Assembly: GCA_050084515.1 (NCBI GenBank)
Contig: CM114272.1
Coordinates: 21,948,001-22,012,000, forward strand
Direction: 5' to 3'
Source: Blasia pusilla
Lineage: Eukaryota; Marchantiophyta; Marchantiopsida; Blasiales
DNA: 64,000 bases
Shown here: positions 1 to 10,717 of the stretch, in pieces
Layout of the letters: the number at the start of each line of letters is the position of its first letter
Numbering within the stretch: position 1 is the first letter of the stretch
The notes under the pieces: generated by a model
Told to the model about the DNA's origin: nothing
What the model saw: the letters and a program-made list of their open reading frames with translations, nothing else
Database searches by the model: none
Program-made: the position numbers and the translations under genes

Positions 1-577
1 TCAAAGAGGTCATCCATCCTTGGGAGAGGATAGTTGTTCCTTACCGTCACTTTATTCAGCGCCGGTAATCAACTCAGAGTCTCAACTTCCCATCCTTCTT
101 CTTCACAAAGAGAACGGGTGCTCCATAAGGTGACTTGCTAGTTCAGATGTAACCCCTCTCTAGGAGTTCACCCAACTATTTCTTCAACTCGGAAAGTTCT
201 TCCTAATTCAACCTATATGGTGCCTTTGAAGGTGGTTGAGATCCGGGTTTCACCTCTATCTTATGATCAACCGCCCTATGTGGTGGTAGCTCAGTCGGAA
301 GCTCCTTAGTCAACACATCTTTAAATTCTTTCACAAATCTATTGAGTGTTTCAGGGATTCCCCTTGAAGTTGAGTTCTGATCTCTGTGTCTCGCTCCTAT
401 ATCATCCTCTTCTTGTCTCATCAAGCAAAGGAATTCTTCCTCTAACTCGGTCAAACTCATCCTCGTGATGGCGTTCACCAACTCCGTCTTCCTAGGAATC
501 TCACGAACCAATGTGACATCCGTCTGTTTGCTGCTAACCAAGATGCTCAACCTCAAAGGTCTTCGCCTTAGTTCCAC
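1..577 (-). pseudogene. Ty3/gypsy reverse transcriptase N-terminal fragment (decayed)
   Basis: The minus strand encodes the linker and first part of a Ty3/gypsy reverse transcriptase. A typical RT entry segment is seen (KIEVKPGSQPPSKAPYRLN at about 203-265). It is followed, in reading frames broken by stops, by a segment matching the PxGAPVxFVKKKDGxLR and NNYPLPRxDDLF blocks (positions about 200 down to 1). The reading continues off the left edge of the window. It lies directly downstream of the CCHC/protease segment, so this is the usual gag-pro-RT order. Stops in the RT part show it is inactive. The lineage within Ty3/gypsy cannot be fixed from this fragment. Confidence 0.75.
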
Positions 578-1080
578 CTAATACACATCCAAGAACGTGC
601 TCCCCAAGACTCCATCGATTCCGTCCATGTCGCAAACTGTGAAATTTCCTTCAACTCAAATACTCCGCATCCCACAACTAGCCCTAAAACCAGATCTGAG
701 GTCTGGTGGGACTTGCCTCCCGTGAATCCTACCCTAATGGGTTCTTCCGCCTTAGTGGTTGGCAATACCAATGTCTTCACGATTCTCGGGCTCAAGAATG
801 AGTGCAAAGCACTTGTATCAACGAGGAATATCACATCGTGATTAGCGATCTTGGATCCCATGTAAACTAAATTGGGCGCTCTCTTGGTGACTTGGAGAGA
901 TGTATCTAGATCTCCTACCGATAAGTGCTTAGCAGCGAACGCAATAATACTTGGTTTACTAACCTCGGGCCTAACACATTCCTTAGTCATATGCTCGGGT
1001 TCGCCACAGTTGTAGCAAATCACTTTTGCATTCGTTGACTTCGTGGACGGCGGCCCTCTTGGCTTCACATTGAGTTCCAC
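568..1080 (-). pseudogene. Ty3/gypsy CCHC zinc knuckle and retropepsin segment
   Basis: This stretch has a canonical CX2CX4HX4C zinc knuckle (CYNCGEPEHMTKEC) near its amino end. About 65 residues later comes a retropepsin-like segment, FLVDTSALHSFLSP, where the active-site triplet reads D-T-S. Knuckle then protease is the normal Ty3/gypsy order. The knuckle would bind retroelement RNA, and the protease would mature the polyprotein. It joins the gag segment at 1081-1700 and the RT segment at 1-577. The reading is open for 170 codons but its neighbours are broken, so the element is a remnant. Confidence 0.75.
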
Positions 1081-1700
1081 TTGTTTCGTTGTTGGGGCAA
1101 GAGACCCTCTCAGGTTGCGCTCACCCCCATTCCAAACCCTCTTGGATGTCCCTTTGTTTTCGGTAACTTAGAAAAAAAATTGGCTCAAAGGGTTTTTGGT
1201 GTTGGACTTCATCGTCCCCAATCCGCTCTGCTAGCCCAAGAAGATCCGCGCACGTCTCTGGGATGTGAGGCATACGAAAGAGGGCCTTTTTGGCGCTCGG
1301 TTTGAGTCTACTTAAGAAGATCACCTTTTTCGTATGTTCATCCGTGAAAAATGCACTCATGAGTGCACTAAACTCTCGCACATAAGCGCTAAGGGATCCG
1401 CTCTGGCGCAACCTCACAACCTCCATGCCATCGCGATACTCCTGATATTCCGGAGTGAATCGGTTCGTGATCAACTCCTTGAAATATTCCTAACTCAACG
1501 TTTTCCCACGGCCTAGATGTTCTTTACGGTGCGCCGTCCACCAGTGGAGAGCGTGATCCTTCAGAAACGTGACCGCTACAGTCACCTTGTCCTGTTCATC
1601 TGCCTTTTGCGCTTTGGAATAAAGTTTGAGTTCCGTTAGAAACTTGCTCACTTTTCGAGAACGCCCCATTCCTGTGAATCTTGCCCATGAAAATATACCG
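1081..1700 (-). pseudogene. Ty3/gypsy gag (capsid) fragment
   Basis: On the minus strand the segment shows the plant Ty3/gypsy gag core. A K-x-x-x-F-L-x-x-L-x-x-Y segment (about 1600-1680) precedes VTFLKDHALHWWTAHR (about 1545-1595). Then comes ITNRFTPEYQEYRDGMEVVRLRQSGSLSAYVREF (1360-1474), the common RF...L.RL.Q.GSV..Y..EF block. One stop near 1495 separates the two blocks and the C-terminal part is frameshifted. The amino-terminal end meets Helitron 1 coding sequence at about 1690, so gag is truncated there or the retroelement joined the Helitron at that point. Confidence 0.75.
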
Positions 1701-1847
1701 TTTGACTATTTGAAAGATGAACAAGCAATCCACAATACTTGGTTGCTCTACATGTAGACTAAACTTGAAGATTCGCCAACATGCTCCTGAAGAAGAAACA
1801 TACCTTCATACGAGATAATATAAGTATTGTTAGAGTCTCACCTAATA

Positions 1848-3046
1848 TCATAGGATAAAATAGGGAGATCTTGAAAGAAAGAAGGGATCAAAATACCTTG
1901 CATTAAGATATAATGATGTTTCATCAATAGTATCCTCGCGTGATGTAGTTTTTGCCAAGGTATATGATATGGCAAAAGATTCCTTGTACACATACTTATG
2001 AAGGTACTTTACTTCCAAGATGCTAATTGTTATCTCCAAATTGATATGACAATCAAATAAAATACATAACATTGGATTTTATGGAACCGCCCAATGATTA
2101 TCGAAGTCATGATTTGACTTAATTATTAATCAATCTGCCATTATCACGCCTGCATAAACATACATAGAAGCGTGTTAGTAGTTGGGGAAAATGCATATGA
2201 CACTAATAGAAGAGCATTAAATGAAGAAAGAAACAAGAAAACCAATGAATTACCTCTTATACATATGATATCCATCCTCATTCTCCATTGTCATTGATGC
2301 AAAGGGCATTGGGTATTCTTTTGAACATATTATTGTCGTTTTATCCGTGCAAGGTGCATTTGGATGTGCTACTCCACATGGACCATAAATCATACAATTT
2401 CTCACAATAGAATGTAGCCTAGGATGAGTGATGGGATTGGGAATCTCAGCATATATAATATCGTCAAAATCAGAGGTTGACATTGGCTTATCCTCAGATG
2501 CAAGAATAATCAGGATATGCACATATGGTAGCCCTCTCTTTTAGAACTCGACTACATGAATGCATCCTACCACTCGACCCAAAATATGCTTATCCAATAT
2601 AGATCTCAACAACTCCTTCTTATTTTGTCGGAAAACACGTACAACCTGGTCAGGACAATCAGACGATCAGACGTTGATTGCCCATGAAGTAGAGCAGACG
2701 TAATCTCTCGCCATTTAGGGTTGTAAGTCATAGTCAAAAAGTAGTCAAGCTTCCCAAAATGTCTCACAATGGACATAGCATCATGGTACAATTGATGCAC
2801 GTGACGGGGTCCTCCTATGAAAGATGAAGGTAAGATAATACGTCTCCCTACGCCTTGACCGTTAACATCATGCCAAGTCATGGCATCTTTGACATTTTGG
2901 TATGAATCAGCTGTCAACTCTTTTTGATGCAGTAGTATCCAAGTTAGCCATTGCATTTCAATAGTTGCATACATATCTAATATATATTCTTGAGTAAGAC
3001 CACCAAACCTCAACAATCGATTATTATCCACAGCGTTAGCTCGCAT
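1848..3046 (-). pseudogene. Helitron Rep (HUH nuclease) region of Helitron 1
   Basis: The Rep domain of Helitrons nicks and joins single-stranded DNA during rolling-circle transposition. Here the blocks run minus-strand from LLRFGGLTQEYILDMYATIE (about 2985-3046) through DYFLTMTYNPKWREI, then the HUH region at about 2510-2545, EIPNPITHPRLH, and finally VKYLHKYVYK (about 1985), which holds the catalytic tyrosine positions. In the HUH segment the first histidine of the expected P-H-x-H reads as Tyr (PYVHI), so the metal site is damaged. A donor-like AG|GT follows ...YLNA at about 1898, at the place where Helitron 2 has an intron. At least two frame interruptions are present. Confidence 0.8.
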
Positions 3047-3067
3047 TTGAAGTCTGAATGAAGCAAA

Positions 3068-4047
3068 TTATAAAGTTATAATGGTCTTTGAACTTGCCTC
3101 ATGAGTGGTAACTTCACCTTGAATTCCCCCTTGTAAAGTATCATCTCCATTCTCATCTCCATCCTCGTCCATCATAGCATCCTCACTTAACGGCGGATCA
3201 TCTCTATGATCATGTTGCACTTGCAAAGGTATCCTAGGATGCGAACCTGCTTCACCATAAACAAAAGGAAAAATAAAGACCAATGGGATATAGGCTTTAT
3301 TCACGTTTGACAAGCAACGAATCCCTCCTCCATGTAAGCGAACAATAATATCACGTTCTTCTAGTGGCTCACTCCCATCTCTGGGCAAGATAGATGCAAT
3401 CTCTGAAGCAACAAGCAAGGTGTATCGTTTTGCATCGAGACCTCCCTTACTACCCTTAAAAACAATATGGAAGTCATAATTACATGGATCCATAGCCACA
3501 TTTCAAAATAGAGCTACATATGGATTATGGGCATGTAGCATATCTTGTAATTCCCTTAAGATCTCTAGCCTCAATTAATCCCGATAATCTCCAATCATAA
3601 TTCTTGTTCTATGTTCCATGTGATGCTCATCATCATGAATATAGATTTGCGCAAATTGTGGAGGACCACCACTTTGAGCATGAAGAGGTCCAATAGAATG
3701 ATATACACCACCTTGAATCTTTAAGTTTCTCGTACCATTTCGTTGCTCTGTCACATGTGCCCCAGTAGATGCCAATTGAAGAGCACTATTATAGGCATGT
3801 GCATTACAGAAAAAATGAAGGCTATTTGAACTCACACCATAAGTAATTATAATAGAATAGAAGATGAAGTTGCCAAATATGGTATTTGAATCTTACCATG
3901 CCCACAACACATATCAAAAGGCAAGCTTATAAACCTAGTATACTTCACTCTCTCACACTTCCAATGGAGAGTGTTGCAAGTCGGAAAAATGACATTCATT
4001 AATCCAACACTAAAACGGCCAGTCATACTATCAATACAATCTCCCAA
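3068..4047 (-). pseudogene. Helitron 1 N-terminal and zinc-finger-like region
   Basis: Three minus-strand segments (3847-4047, 3575-3835, 3068-3499) align in order with Helitron 2. The first carries C-N-T-L-H-W-K-C followed by MCCGHGKI, the Cys/His-rich element found ahead of Rep in plant Helitron proteins. The second has GGVYHSIGPLHAQSGGPPQFAQIYIHD. The third has DIIVRLHGGGIRCLSNVNKAYIPL and FVYGEAGSHP. These are hallmark blocks of the Helitron_like_N region. The gaps between segments could be introns or frameshifts. No complete frame remains. Confidence 0.75.
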
Positions 4048-5685
4048 CCTAAGGATTCAAATGTGCTTCTCTTCAAAGTTAGTAATACGTACAATATTGA
4101 GAAATAAAAAATTTAAGACCAAGTAGAAAACATCAATAATAAAAGTATATGAAGCATACCTTATATTAGCTTGAGCATGAAAGTCATAAGTAGTCATAGC
4201 CTAGACTTCCTTTTCACGAAGTAGATTCACAGACACTTGATGAATATTTGATTGGGCCAAATTATTGTTCCTTCTTTTCTGGCCTTGTGCTCGTGCAACT
4301 TGAAGCATAGCATGTAATCCTCGAGGGTTGGACGGAAGTGGAAGACTGAGAAAAAAAAAGATTTATAAAAATCAAGTCACAATAATCGAAATAAAAAAAT
4401 TCGAGTTAAAAAAACCAATCAAAATTAATAAATTGATTATGGGATGAAACATACATGGGAGATGATGTAGTGTCTATTGAAGCATGAAAATTCCCATCGA
4501 TAGGTGTTGCCATCAACCTCGACAAAGAATTAAAAAAATTCTAACTATTATTATAATAAGAGGTAGAAAAGTTATACATAAAGAAATATCTTCTATTATT
4601 TGCACCAGGTGAGTCATCGATGATGGATGATTGTAATTATTCCATCAAAGGAACATTCACAATAGCTTCAATATGACTCAATTGAACTAAATTAGCATGT
4701 CTTCCCTTTTGTCCTTGATCTCTCATAATTTGATGTATATCACGTGACCATTGCGGGTTTGATGGATCTGGAAGTCTAGAGCACAAACATGAAAGATATT
4801 AAAGTCACACAACAAATCTAGAGTGTGCACATATGGTTATGATATCATTCTATAATCATAATGCTAAGCATCCTTACAGTGGAGATGACAAAGTCATGGA
4901 ATGAGTTACAATTCGCCGAGCAATTCGCATATCTTGAAGCGCCCTTCTATATCTTTGAGATGCAACCCTTCTTGCCTTCTTACATGCACGCTTCTCTATT
5001 TCCTTTCAAACCCGTATAGAAGATGGTGGACTACATAAAATGTGGTGATCATGCTCCACATTAGGTAAAGAGACTACATTTGTGATGTTTGTGAATGGTC
5101 TTTTTTCATTCTGTCTCGATGGTTCCTTTTGAGATTTATGCATCTTGTGACAATACCAACCATCCGACAAAAATATGTATTTTCAATATATCAAAAAACA
5201 TAAGAAAAAGCTTTTTTTTAAATTATTTTTTCCCCTGAATATTATATTCTATATTAAATCTTTTTTACACATAAATTAAATTTTTATAAAAATATGAAAT
5301 GGGAAAATCATTCTAAAGTGCAATGAGACTCAATTGTACTCATCTCACTTGAGTCATCAGTACAAATTGTATGACAATCACTAATTGCCCATAACCCAGA
5401 CTCGCAACAATCAGGTACAAATGAATGGCTAGATGCTATAGAGTCAGGAAGAGATACAATCATGTGTGGAATCTATATCTCCTTCTCCCTCATGACGTCC
5501 AACTACTTCTTGTGAAATAGAATGATGATTCACGACAGGCGTGGTTAAAATTCTAGATGCACTCTTATCATAGCTACAACTCTTATCATTTCTCAAAGGG
5601 TTTATACTAACATTACGAGCATTAATCCTATTTTCAGAAATCAAAAATGGAACATAGCTAGGACTTGAAGCCTTATCCACAAGAT
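4048..5685 (-). pseudogene. Helitron 1 extreme N-terminal exons, poorly preserved
   Basis: This AT-rich stretch holds short minus-strand coding scraps. They include a basic Arg/Ala-rich segment at about 4900-5040, comparable in position to the basic exon of Helitron 2 at 14160-14290, and an acidic/Ser-rich segment at 5444-5685. No catalytic motif occurs. Assignment rests on position and strand between the Rep region and the GC-rich block, so exact exon limits are guesses. Confidence 0.4.
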
Positions 5686-5689
5686 TGCA

Positions 5690-6235
5690 CGGAAACGGAC
5701 AAGTCCGAACATAACCGCGGACATGGAAAATCAGTCGCGAGCATGGATTTTGATCGCAAGTTGACTGCGCGGGCTCCACCCGCGAGAACAGATGCGGGCT
5801 CCGATGAAGGGTGCGGGCCAAGGTGCGGGCCAGGGTACGGGCCACATTCGCAACGCGGGCTGCAAGCGGGCGTGACGCAGGCCCCACGTGCGGGCCCCAC
5901 ATGGGCTTTGAGCCGGCACATGGCCGGCACTGCGGGCTCCAGGGCCCGCAAGCAACCCGCCCAAAGCCTGCTTGCGGGCTAGTTGCGGGCCCTCAAGCCC
6001 GCCTGCGGGCCTCAGAGCCTATGCGCACGCTCATTTTGGGCTTGTTGCAGGCTAGTTGCGAGCCCTGGAGCCCCCCTACGGGCTAGGACACGAGCCGCCA
6101 AGCCTACGCGGGCTTGTCTTGGGCCTTGGAGCTCGCCTCCAAGCTAGTTGCGGGCTAGGGTGCGGGCCTCAAAGCCCGTGCATGGGCGCGCCGCGGGCCG
6201 TGTGTTAGTCGGAGGGTTGTGGGCGGGCCCTAGGG
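5690..6235. repeat. GC-rich imperfect GCGGGC(T/C) repeat block
   Basis: About 545 bp of very GC-rich sequence sits in otherwise AT-rich DNA. It is built from closely spaced TGCGGGC, GCGGGCT and GCCCGC words, often spaced 10-30 bp apart. It produces several overlapping open frames on both strands (for example 5665-5982, 5673-5951, 5811-6086). These have no domain and read through the same repeat in different frames, so they are not called as genes. The block begins sharply next to Helitron 1 and ends at about 6235. Confidence 0.7.
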
Positions 6236-6433
6236 AGATATTAAATGAATTTTTCTAGGGGTTGGGTGAGACCTATTTTCCAATACAACCACCCTATTCA
6301 AATCTATTTTAATATTGTCCTTCCTTTCTCCACCACTACTATCACAAATTCTTCAATTACTATCATTTCTAACTAACCTATCCTCTACTACAAGGGAGTT
6401 AGAAGGGTTGATTCTCTTCCTTCCATCCTCCCC

Positions 6434-6441
6434 TATATAAA
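6434..6441 (+). promoter_or_regulatory. Possible TATA box
   Basis: TATATAAA lies about 45-50 bp upstream of a pure CT repeat, an arrangement common in plant core promoters. No convincing downstream gene is seen, so it may be a relict promoter or chance. Confidence 0.3.
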
Positions 6442-6479
6442 CTTGCTCATTTTTTGTATACCCTCACAATCTCATTCTC

Positions 6480-6485
<6 letters not shown>

Positions 6486-6525
<40 letters not shown>
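6486..6525. repeat. (CT)n microsatellite
   Basis: An uninterrupted CT dinucleotide run of about 40 bp, preceded by a few CCTCT units. Confidence 0.9.
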
Positions 6526-6529
<4 letters not shown>

Positions 6530-6863
6530 GATAGCTGAACTTGATAAGTGAGAATATGTTTTGCCACTAGATAACCCTGATAAGTTAAGATATCTTGGTT
6601 ATCTAGGTTAGCATATTGAACTTTCTTGTTCATAGTGAGTGTTTCAAGTTTTGTTATTGGAACATTCACGGACAATATTTGGTGTAATTTGTAGACATTT
6701 TACTAGTCGATATATCCTACTATTGACATAGTAAATTATTGCGAATTATCCAAATATTGTTGGATGGGGTTAGTGTTTTTCTGTAGTCCTGACCAAAGCC
6801 AGAGAACTCCAATAGATCGTGAAGGAACATTGGTAAGAAGTACACATGGAAGGTGAAACATCA

Positions 6864-7358
6864 AGTAGATGGCAATGCAAGTATTGTTCCTACTCTATGA
6901 AAACCTATCATAGCACGTGGATGGTGGAGCATTTTACATGAGAGAGATGAAAGACAAAGGATGGGAATCATGAAACCCATCATGCCAAATTAGGTGTGAA
7001 GGTCCCTCCCAGCGTGCAACGAGATCCCCAAAACAGGGTACTAGTGGGAAACGGAAAAAGAAGGGAAGCGAGACCTTCGAGTAAAGTGGAAGAGACTACT
7101 CCATTACAAATAGGTTTGCAACAGACAAGAAATAGTGTTTATGTTGTGCAAAAAGTTGATGGGGTTGCGGACATGCCACCAAGTGACAGTATCGAGGAAT
7201 GTAGGGGAGTTATTGGGCCTATTCGAGGGAGTAGTAGTTCTGGGAAGAAGCAAACCGATCTGAGGGATTCTTTCAACATCCAAGGAAAACACCAATTTCG
7301 ACAAATATGGTCTTTTAGAAAACCCGATTTTGTTCTAATATCATTATTAGCACACTAG
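6864..7358 (+). pseudogene. Possible BED-type zinc-finger (hAT-like) remnant and unassigned ORF
   Basis: At 6864-6938 one frame reads W-x-C-K-Y-C followed at suitable distance by Y-H and then V-E-H-F. This resembles the CxxC...H...H pattern of BED fingers at the start of hAT transposases. It ends at a stop. A separate open frame at 6996-7358 (120 codons, Ser/Lys-rich, no motif recognised) follows after a short gap. No DDE or dimerisation domain is present. The zinc-finger reading is tentative, and the ORF could be non-coding. Confidence 0.25.
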
Positions 7359-7427
7359 GACATAGTGTAATGGAAGTACAACTTAGGTTTTACTCTCTAT
7401 ATCAACCATGTTTATGGCTTAGGGTTT

Positions 7428-7978
7428 AGGGTTTATTGGTTAAGGTTTAAGGTTTATGGCTTGGGTGTAAGGTTTATGTCTTAGGGTAGAGGGTTGAGGG
7501 TTTAGATTAATATCATTTCTCTATACTTCTTTAACTTAGTATTCACTTAGGGCTTAGGGTTTATGGCTTAGGGTTAAGGGTTTTTGGCTAAGGGTTTATG
7601 GACTAGGTTTTAGGGTTTGTGGCTTATGTTCTAGGGTTTAGGGTTTATGGCTTAGGGTTTTGGGTTTTGGGTTTATGGCCTAGGGTTTACGGTTTTTGGC
7701 TTTGATTTAAGGGTTTGAGACTTATGTTCTAGGGTTTAGGGTTTTTGGCTTAGGATTTAGGATTTATGGGTTAAGATTTAACGTTTATGGCTTCGGGTAT
7801 AAGGTTTATGTCTTCAGATGGAGGGCAGAGGGTTTAGATTAATAACATTTCTCTATACTTCTTTAAGTTAGTATTCACTTAGGGCTTAGGGTTTAGGGAT
7901 TTAGGCTTAGGGTTTAGGCTTTAGGGTTTATGGCCTAGGGTTTAGGGTTTATAGCTTAGGGTTTAGGATTTTTGGCCT
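7428..7978. repeat. Degenerate TTTAGGG-like interstitial telomere-type repeat
   Basis: About 550 bp consists mainly of TTTAGGG and one-base variants alternating with GTTTATGGCTTAGG words. TTTAGGG is the plant telomere unit. A larger period is also present: the segment TTTAGATTAATA(T/A)CATTTCTC... at 7501 recurs at 7833 with the same flanks, giving a repeat of about 332 bp. No coding sequence is supported. Confidence 0.8.
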
Positions 7979-8028
7979 TAGTCGTGTTGGGTTCTCTCTA
8001 CAAGGAGGTGGAGAAGATAGTGAAGGCA

Positions 8029-8596
8029 ATCGGAACTCAAGTTCTGATCCCTTTGGCGCGGACCCAAGAAGTAAGATCGGCGATACGCTCAATTTCAGCA
8101 CGGCGTGTAGAGGAAGGAAGGAAGAATCAAAACTCAAGTTCCCATTCCACGGATTCTCAAGTGCGGCGAGAGGAAGGAGGAAGAATCGGAATGGTGGTTC
8201 CTATTCCGTGGCTTGTTCAAGTGGGCGCGGCTTCTTCTATTAGGTGCGGCGCGGTGTGAAGCAGAGAGGGAGGAGTGAGCAATTGGAACTTCAATTCCAA
8301 TTCCGTCATTCTTCTATGAAGTCAAGAAGGAAGGAGTGAGCCAAAAGCATTCCAAGAAGTTCCAATTTGGTACTCTTTCATGTGAAGGATTTTCAGAGTT
8401 TCAAGCGAGTTGGCAAATTGGTGCAGCAATCGGAACCCAAGTTCCCATTGGGATCAGTTTGTCGCACTTTTCTATCCCAAGGTAGTCTCTTTTGGTGCGA
8501 GTGAGAATGGGAACCCAGGTTCCCATTCCCACCTTGGTCTCTTGCGGATTCGGCGTTTGTGGCACGGCGCAAATCGGAACTGAAGTTCCCATTCAC
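8029..8596. repeat. Dispersed GGAAC...GTTCC palindromic repeats
   Basis: At least seven copies of an imperfect palindrome of the form CGGAACYCAAGTTCCCATT occur at about 8030, 8128, 8187, 8284, 8430, 8508 and 8573, separated by 55-150 bp. Flanking AGGAAGGA and GCGGCG words recur between some copies. They lie in the leader upstream of the element A gag. Function is unknown. The open frames here (for example 8393-8809 minus) arise from the repeat and are not called as genes. Confidence 0.65.
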
Positions 8597-8599
8597 ATA

Positions 8600-9230
8600 T
8601 GAGTTTGGCCCAACAAAGAAGTGAGCAGGAGGTGAGGCGGATGAATCACGGGTATTCTTGGCGTTTAGGGGCTTTGAAGCGGGAGAGGTGTCGAATGTGC
8701 GAGAGAGCCGTTGAAGGCGCGAGGTGCCAACAAGCCAGCTTGCTAGTGGGCGCGAGGACTTGGCAAGCTGATGCTGATTCAGTTTAGCATAGCCTTCCAG
8801 GTCACCCATCCCAATTCTATTCCTCCAAAGTGTGCTTAACTGGAGAGTTCTTTTCCATGTTGTGTCACCAACCCACCCACAAGGAAGTGATGGTTAGCTG
8901 TTGCACATAGGGGTATTTAGTCACTTACCTTGCTGCTTATGGAGGTATTTGAGGGGTGATTTTTGGGTGACCCACATTGTGGATTAGTGCATTGGTGAGT
9001 GCACGGCACTACCACAACTATTGTAGAGAACTTGGTGGGATGGATGTATACCACACTAGTCGCGAGTGACTTAGTGTGCGGGCTATTTGCCGAGTGTTGA
9101 TCTTAAGTGAGATGAGTGGGGGCGTGTCCAAAATTTGGGCATTGTCTAGTGCAGAGCTAGTAGCTTGGGAGTGAGTCATAGTAGTTTGCAGGTTTCACCA
9201 AGGCGCATCCACAGAGTATTGGGGAGCGTG
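8600..9230 (+). other. Probable 5' leader of element A
   Basis: No protein is recognised. At about 8800 the sequence CCAGGTCACCCATCC corresponds to CAGGTTACCCATTC in the leaders of B (about 31488) and C (about 42031). All three have an AG|GT-type context that could be a 3' splice site of a leader intron or a conserved packaging/priming signal. The left end of element A could not be located. Confidence 0.35.
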
Positions 9231-10700
9231 GTAGTGGTAGAAGTGGCGGAGGATTTACATGTAGTGGGGCTAGGTATTAAGGGTTTCTATATGAGGAACC
9301 ACCTCAGCCACCAGCTGTAGTTGCTCCAGAGGTGATGCCGACAGACTCTGAGTTATCCTAGAGGCCACAGAGTGTCGTGAGTGTCGCCACACCGTTCTTG
9401 TGGGACATGGAGGATCACAATACGTATGGGTCCATGAGGGGACCTAGACGGTTCTCAGGCATGGTGGGAACCATCCAGTTGGATGATTTTATGGAGGAGT
9501 TTGATAGTTGGTGTGATGCACAGAGGATGCGGAACCAACAGAGATTCGACCCCTTTATGGCGTGGAAGGGACTTTTTCAACATGTGGAGGGCCCTCTCAT
9601 GGATGATTATCACAAGTTTTGGATTCTCCATGAGGCGGAGATCGAGGCGTGGAGACTATTTTGGTCTCCAGGATATGTGTCCCTCATAGGGCGTGCAATG
9701 TACGATGTGGCAGCTGCAGTAGCACCCACTAACCGCACAAAGGAGACACTTGGTGGAGTTGTCGACCCGAGTCTTACGAGTGTGACCAGCCGAGTACCAC
9801 CCCCGTTCAACCCATTGGTTGAGTTCTTCCGAGAGTTGGGGAGGAACTATCAGGGGGTGAGGACCGACAAGCTCAAGTCCATTCATGAGTTTCAGCCGAG
9901 AGCGGGAGAGAGTCTTTGAGAGGCCTATGCACAACTCTGACGGTTGATCACAGTGACTCAAGGTGTAATAGAGGCGCATGCAGTTCACTTCTGGTATGCG
10001 ATGCTAGACCGCGAGTTGCGGAAGAGAGTGCAAGATGCAACTCTCTTACATGTTGGTTTACCTACTCTCAAGTCTGTATTTCTGTTGGGGAAGCGCATTG
10101 ATCTCAACATACTTGAGGAGAGAGTTTTGACGACAACCGCGTCATCTTCAAGGGAGACGACACAAGTGACAGTGTCTCCATCAGTGTCGCAGTGCACTAC
10201 TCGAGATAGAGTAATGGGACCGAGGGCTACAGGAGGATATCGGGAGCCAAGACCACGACCAATTCAGTCATACGCTGGGCAGCAGAGCTCAGGTATTTCT
10301 TGTTGGACGTGTCAAGGATCACATTGTCAACGAGATTGTAGACAACAGAGTGGAGTGCAAGCAGCCCCATCAGCTGTATATGAGGTGGCCTAGGGGAGGC
10401 CACCTTACCTCAGTGTGATCATTACCAAAGATATGGGCAAACACGTGAGAAATTTTTTGAGCTTCACCCCGAGTTGTGCCAAGAGGAAGGTCGAGGACCT
10501 CGAGATGATAGAGGACGAGGTGTAGGAGGTTGAGGACATGGTGTAGGCAGGACCCCACCACCTACCAGAGCGAGTGCAGCACTTGCATCAGAGGTAGCTT
10601 TGGCGAGGATTGCTCAGTTGGAGCAACGCCTTCATGCTATGACGGCCCAACAGGCATCTACATCAGGTATAGGGGGCGCGTTAACTTCCAGTTCTGCTCT
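9230..10700 (+). pseudogene. Element A gag (capsid plus zinc knuckle)
   Basis: The Gag protein would form the particle and bind RNA. The capsid core includes FSGMVGTIQLDDFMEEFDSW, FDPFMAWKGLFQHVEGPLMDDY and FNPLVEFFRELGRNYQGVRTDKLKSI at 9377-9919. It continues in the same frame after a TGA at 9917-9919 with DRELRKRVQDATL. A short knuckle CWTCQGSHCQRDC (CX2CX3HX4C) is at about 10299. A second knuckle corresponding to CX4H...C in element C is frameshifted and damaged at about 10415. The region before 9377 contains stops but still aligns with the Gag start of B. Confidence 0.75.
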
Positions 10701-10717
10701 GGGGGAATGAGCAGGAG

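Larger units (their letters stand above)
1700..5685 (-). mobile_element. Helitron 1, decayed autonomous-type copy
   Basis: The minus strand carries the amino-terminal, zinc-finger-like and Rep parts of a plant Helitron transposase in order from about 5685 to 1700. The blocks are similar, one by one, to Helitron 2 at 13628-17300. Downstream of the Rep region the SxEACWRxFxFSLHVE block is visible at about 1740-1790. Coding then stops at the gypsy fragment, so the helicase half is missing. Neither the TC 5' terminus nor the CTRR 3' terminus with its hairpin could be fixed. Stops and frame changes indicate an inactive copy. Confidence 0.75.

Noticed and set aside
5665-6086. Overlapping open frames in the GC-rich block on both strands
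   Set aside because: They read the same GCGGGC repeat in different frames and contain no domain; composition explains the lack of stops.
6472-6675. Minus-strand open frame with an Arg-Glu repeat tail
   Set aside because: It is a translation of the CT microsatellite.
8393-8809. Minus-strand 138-codon open frame
   Set aside because: It spans the palindromic repeats of the element A leader and has no recognisable domain.
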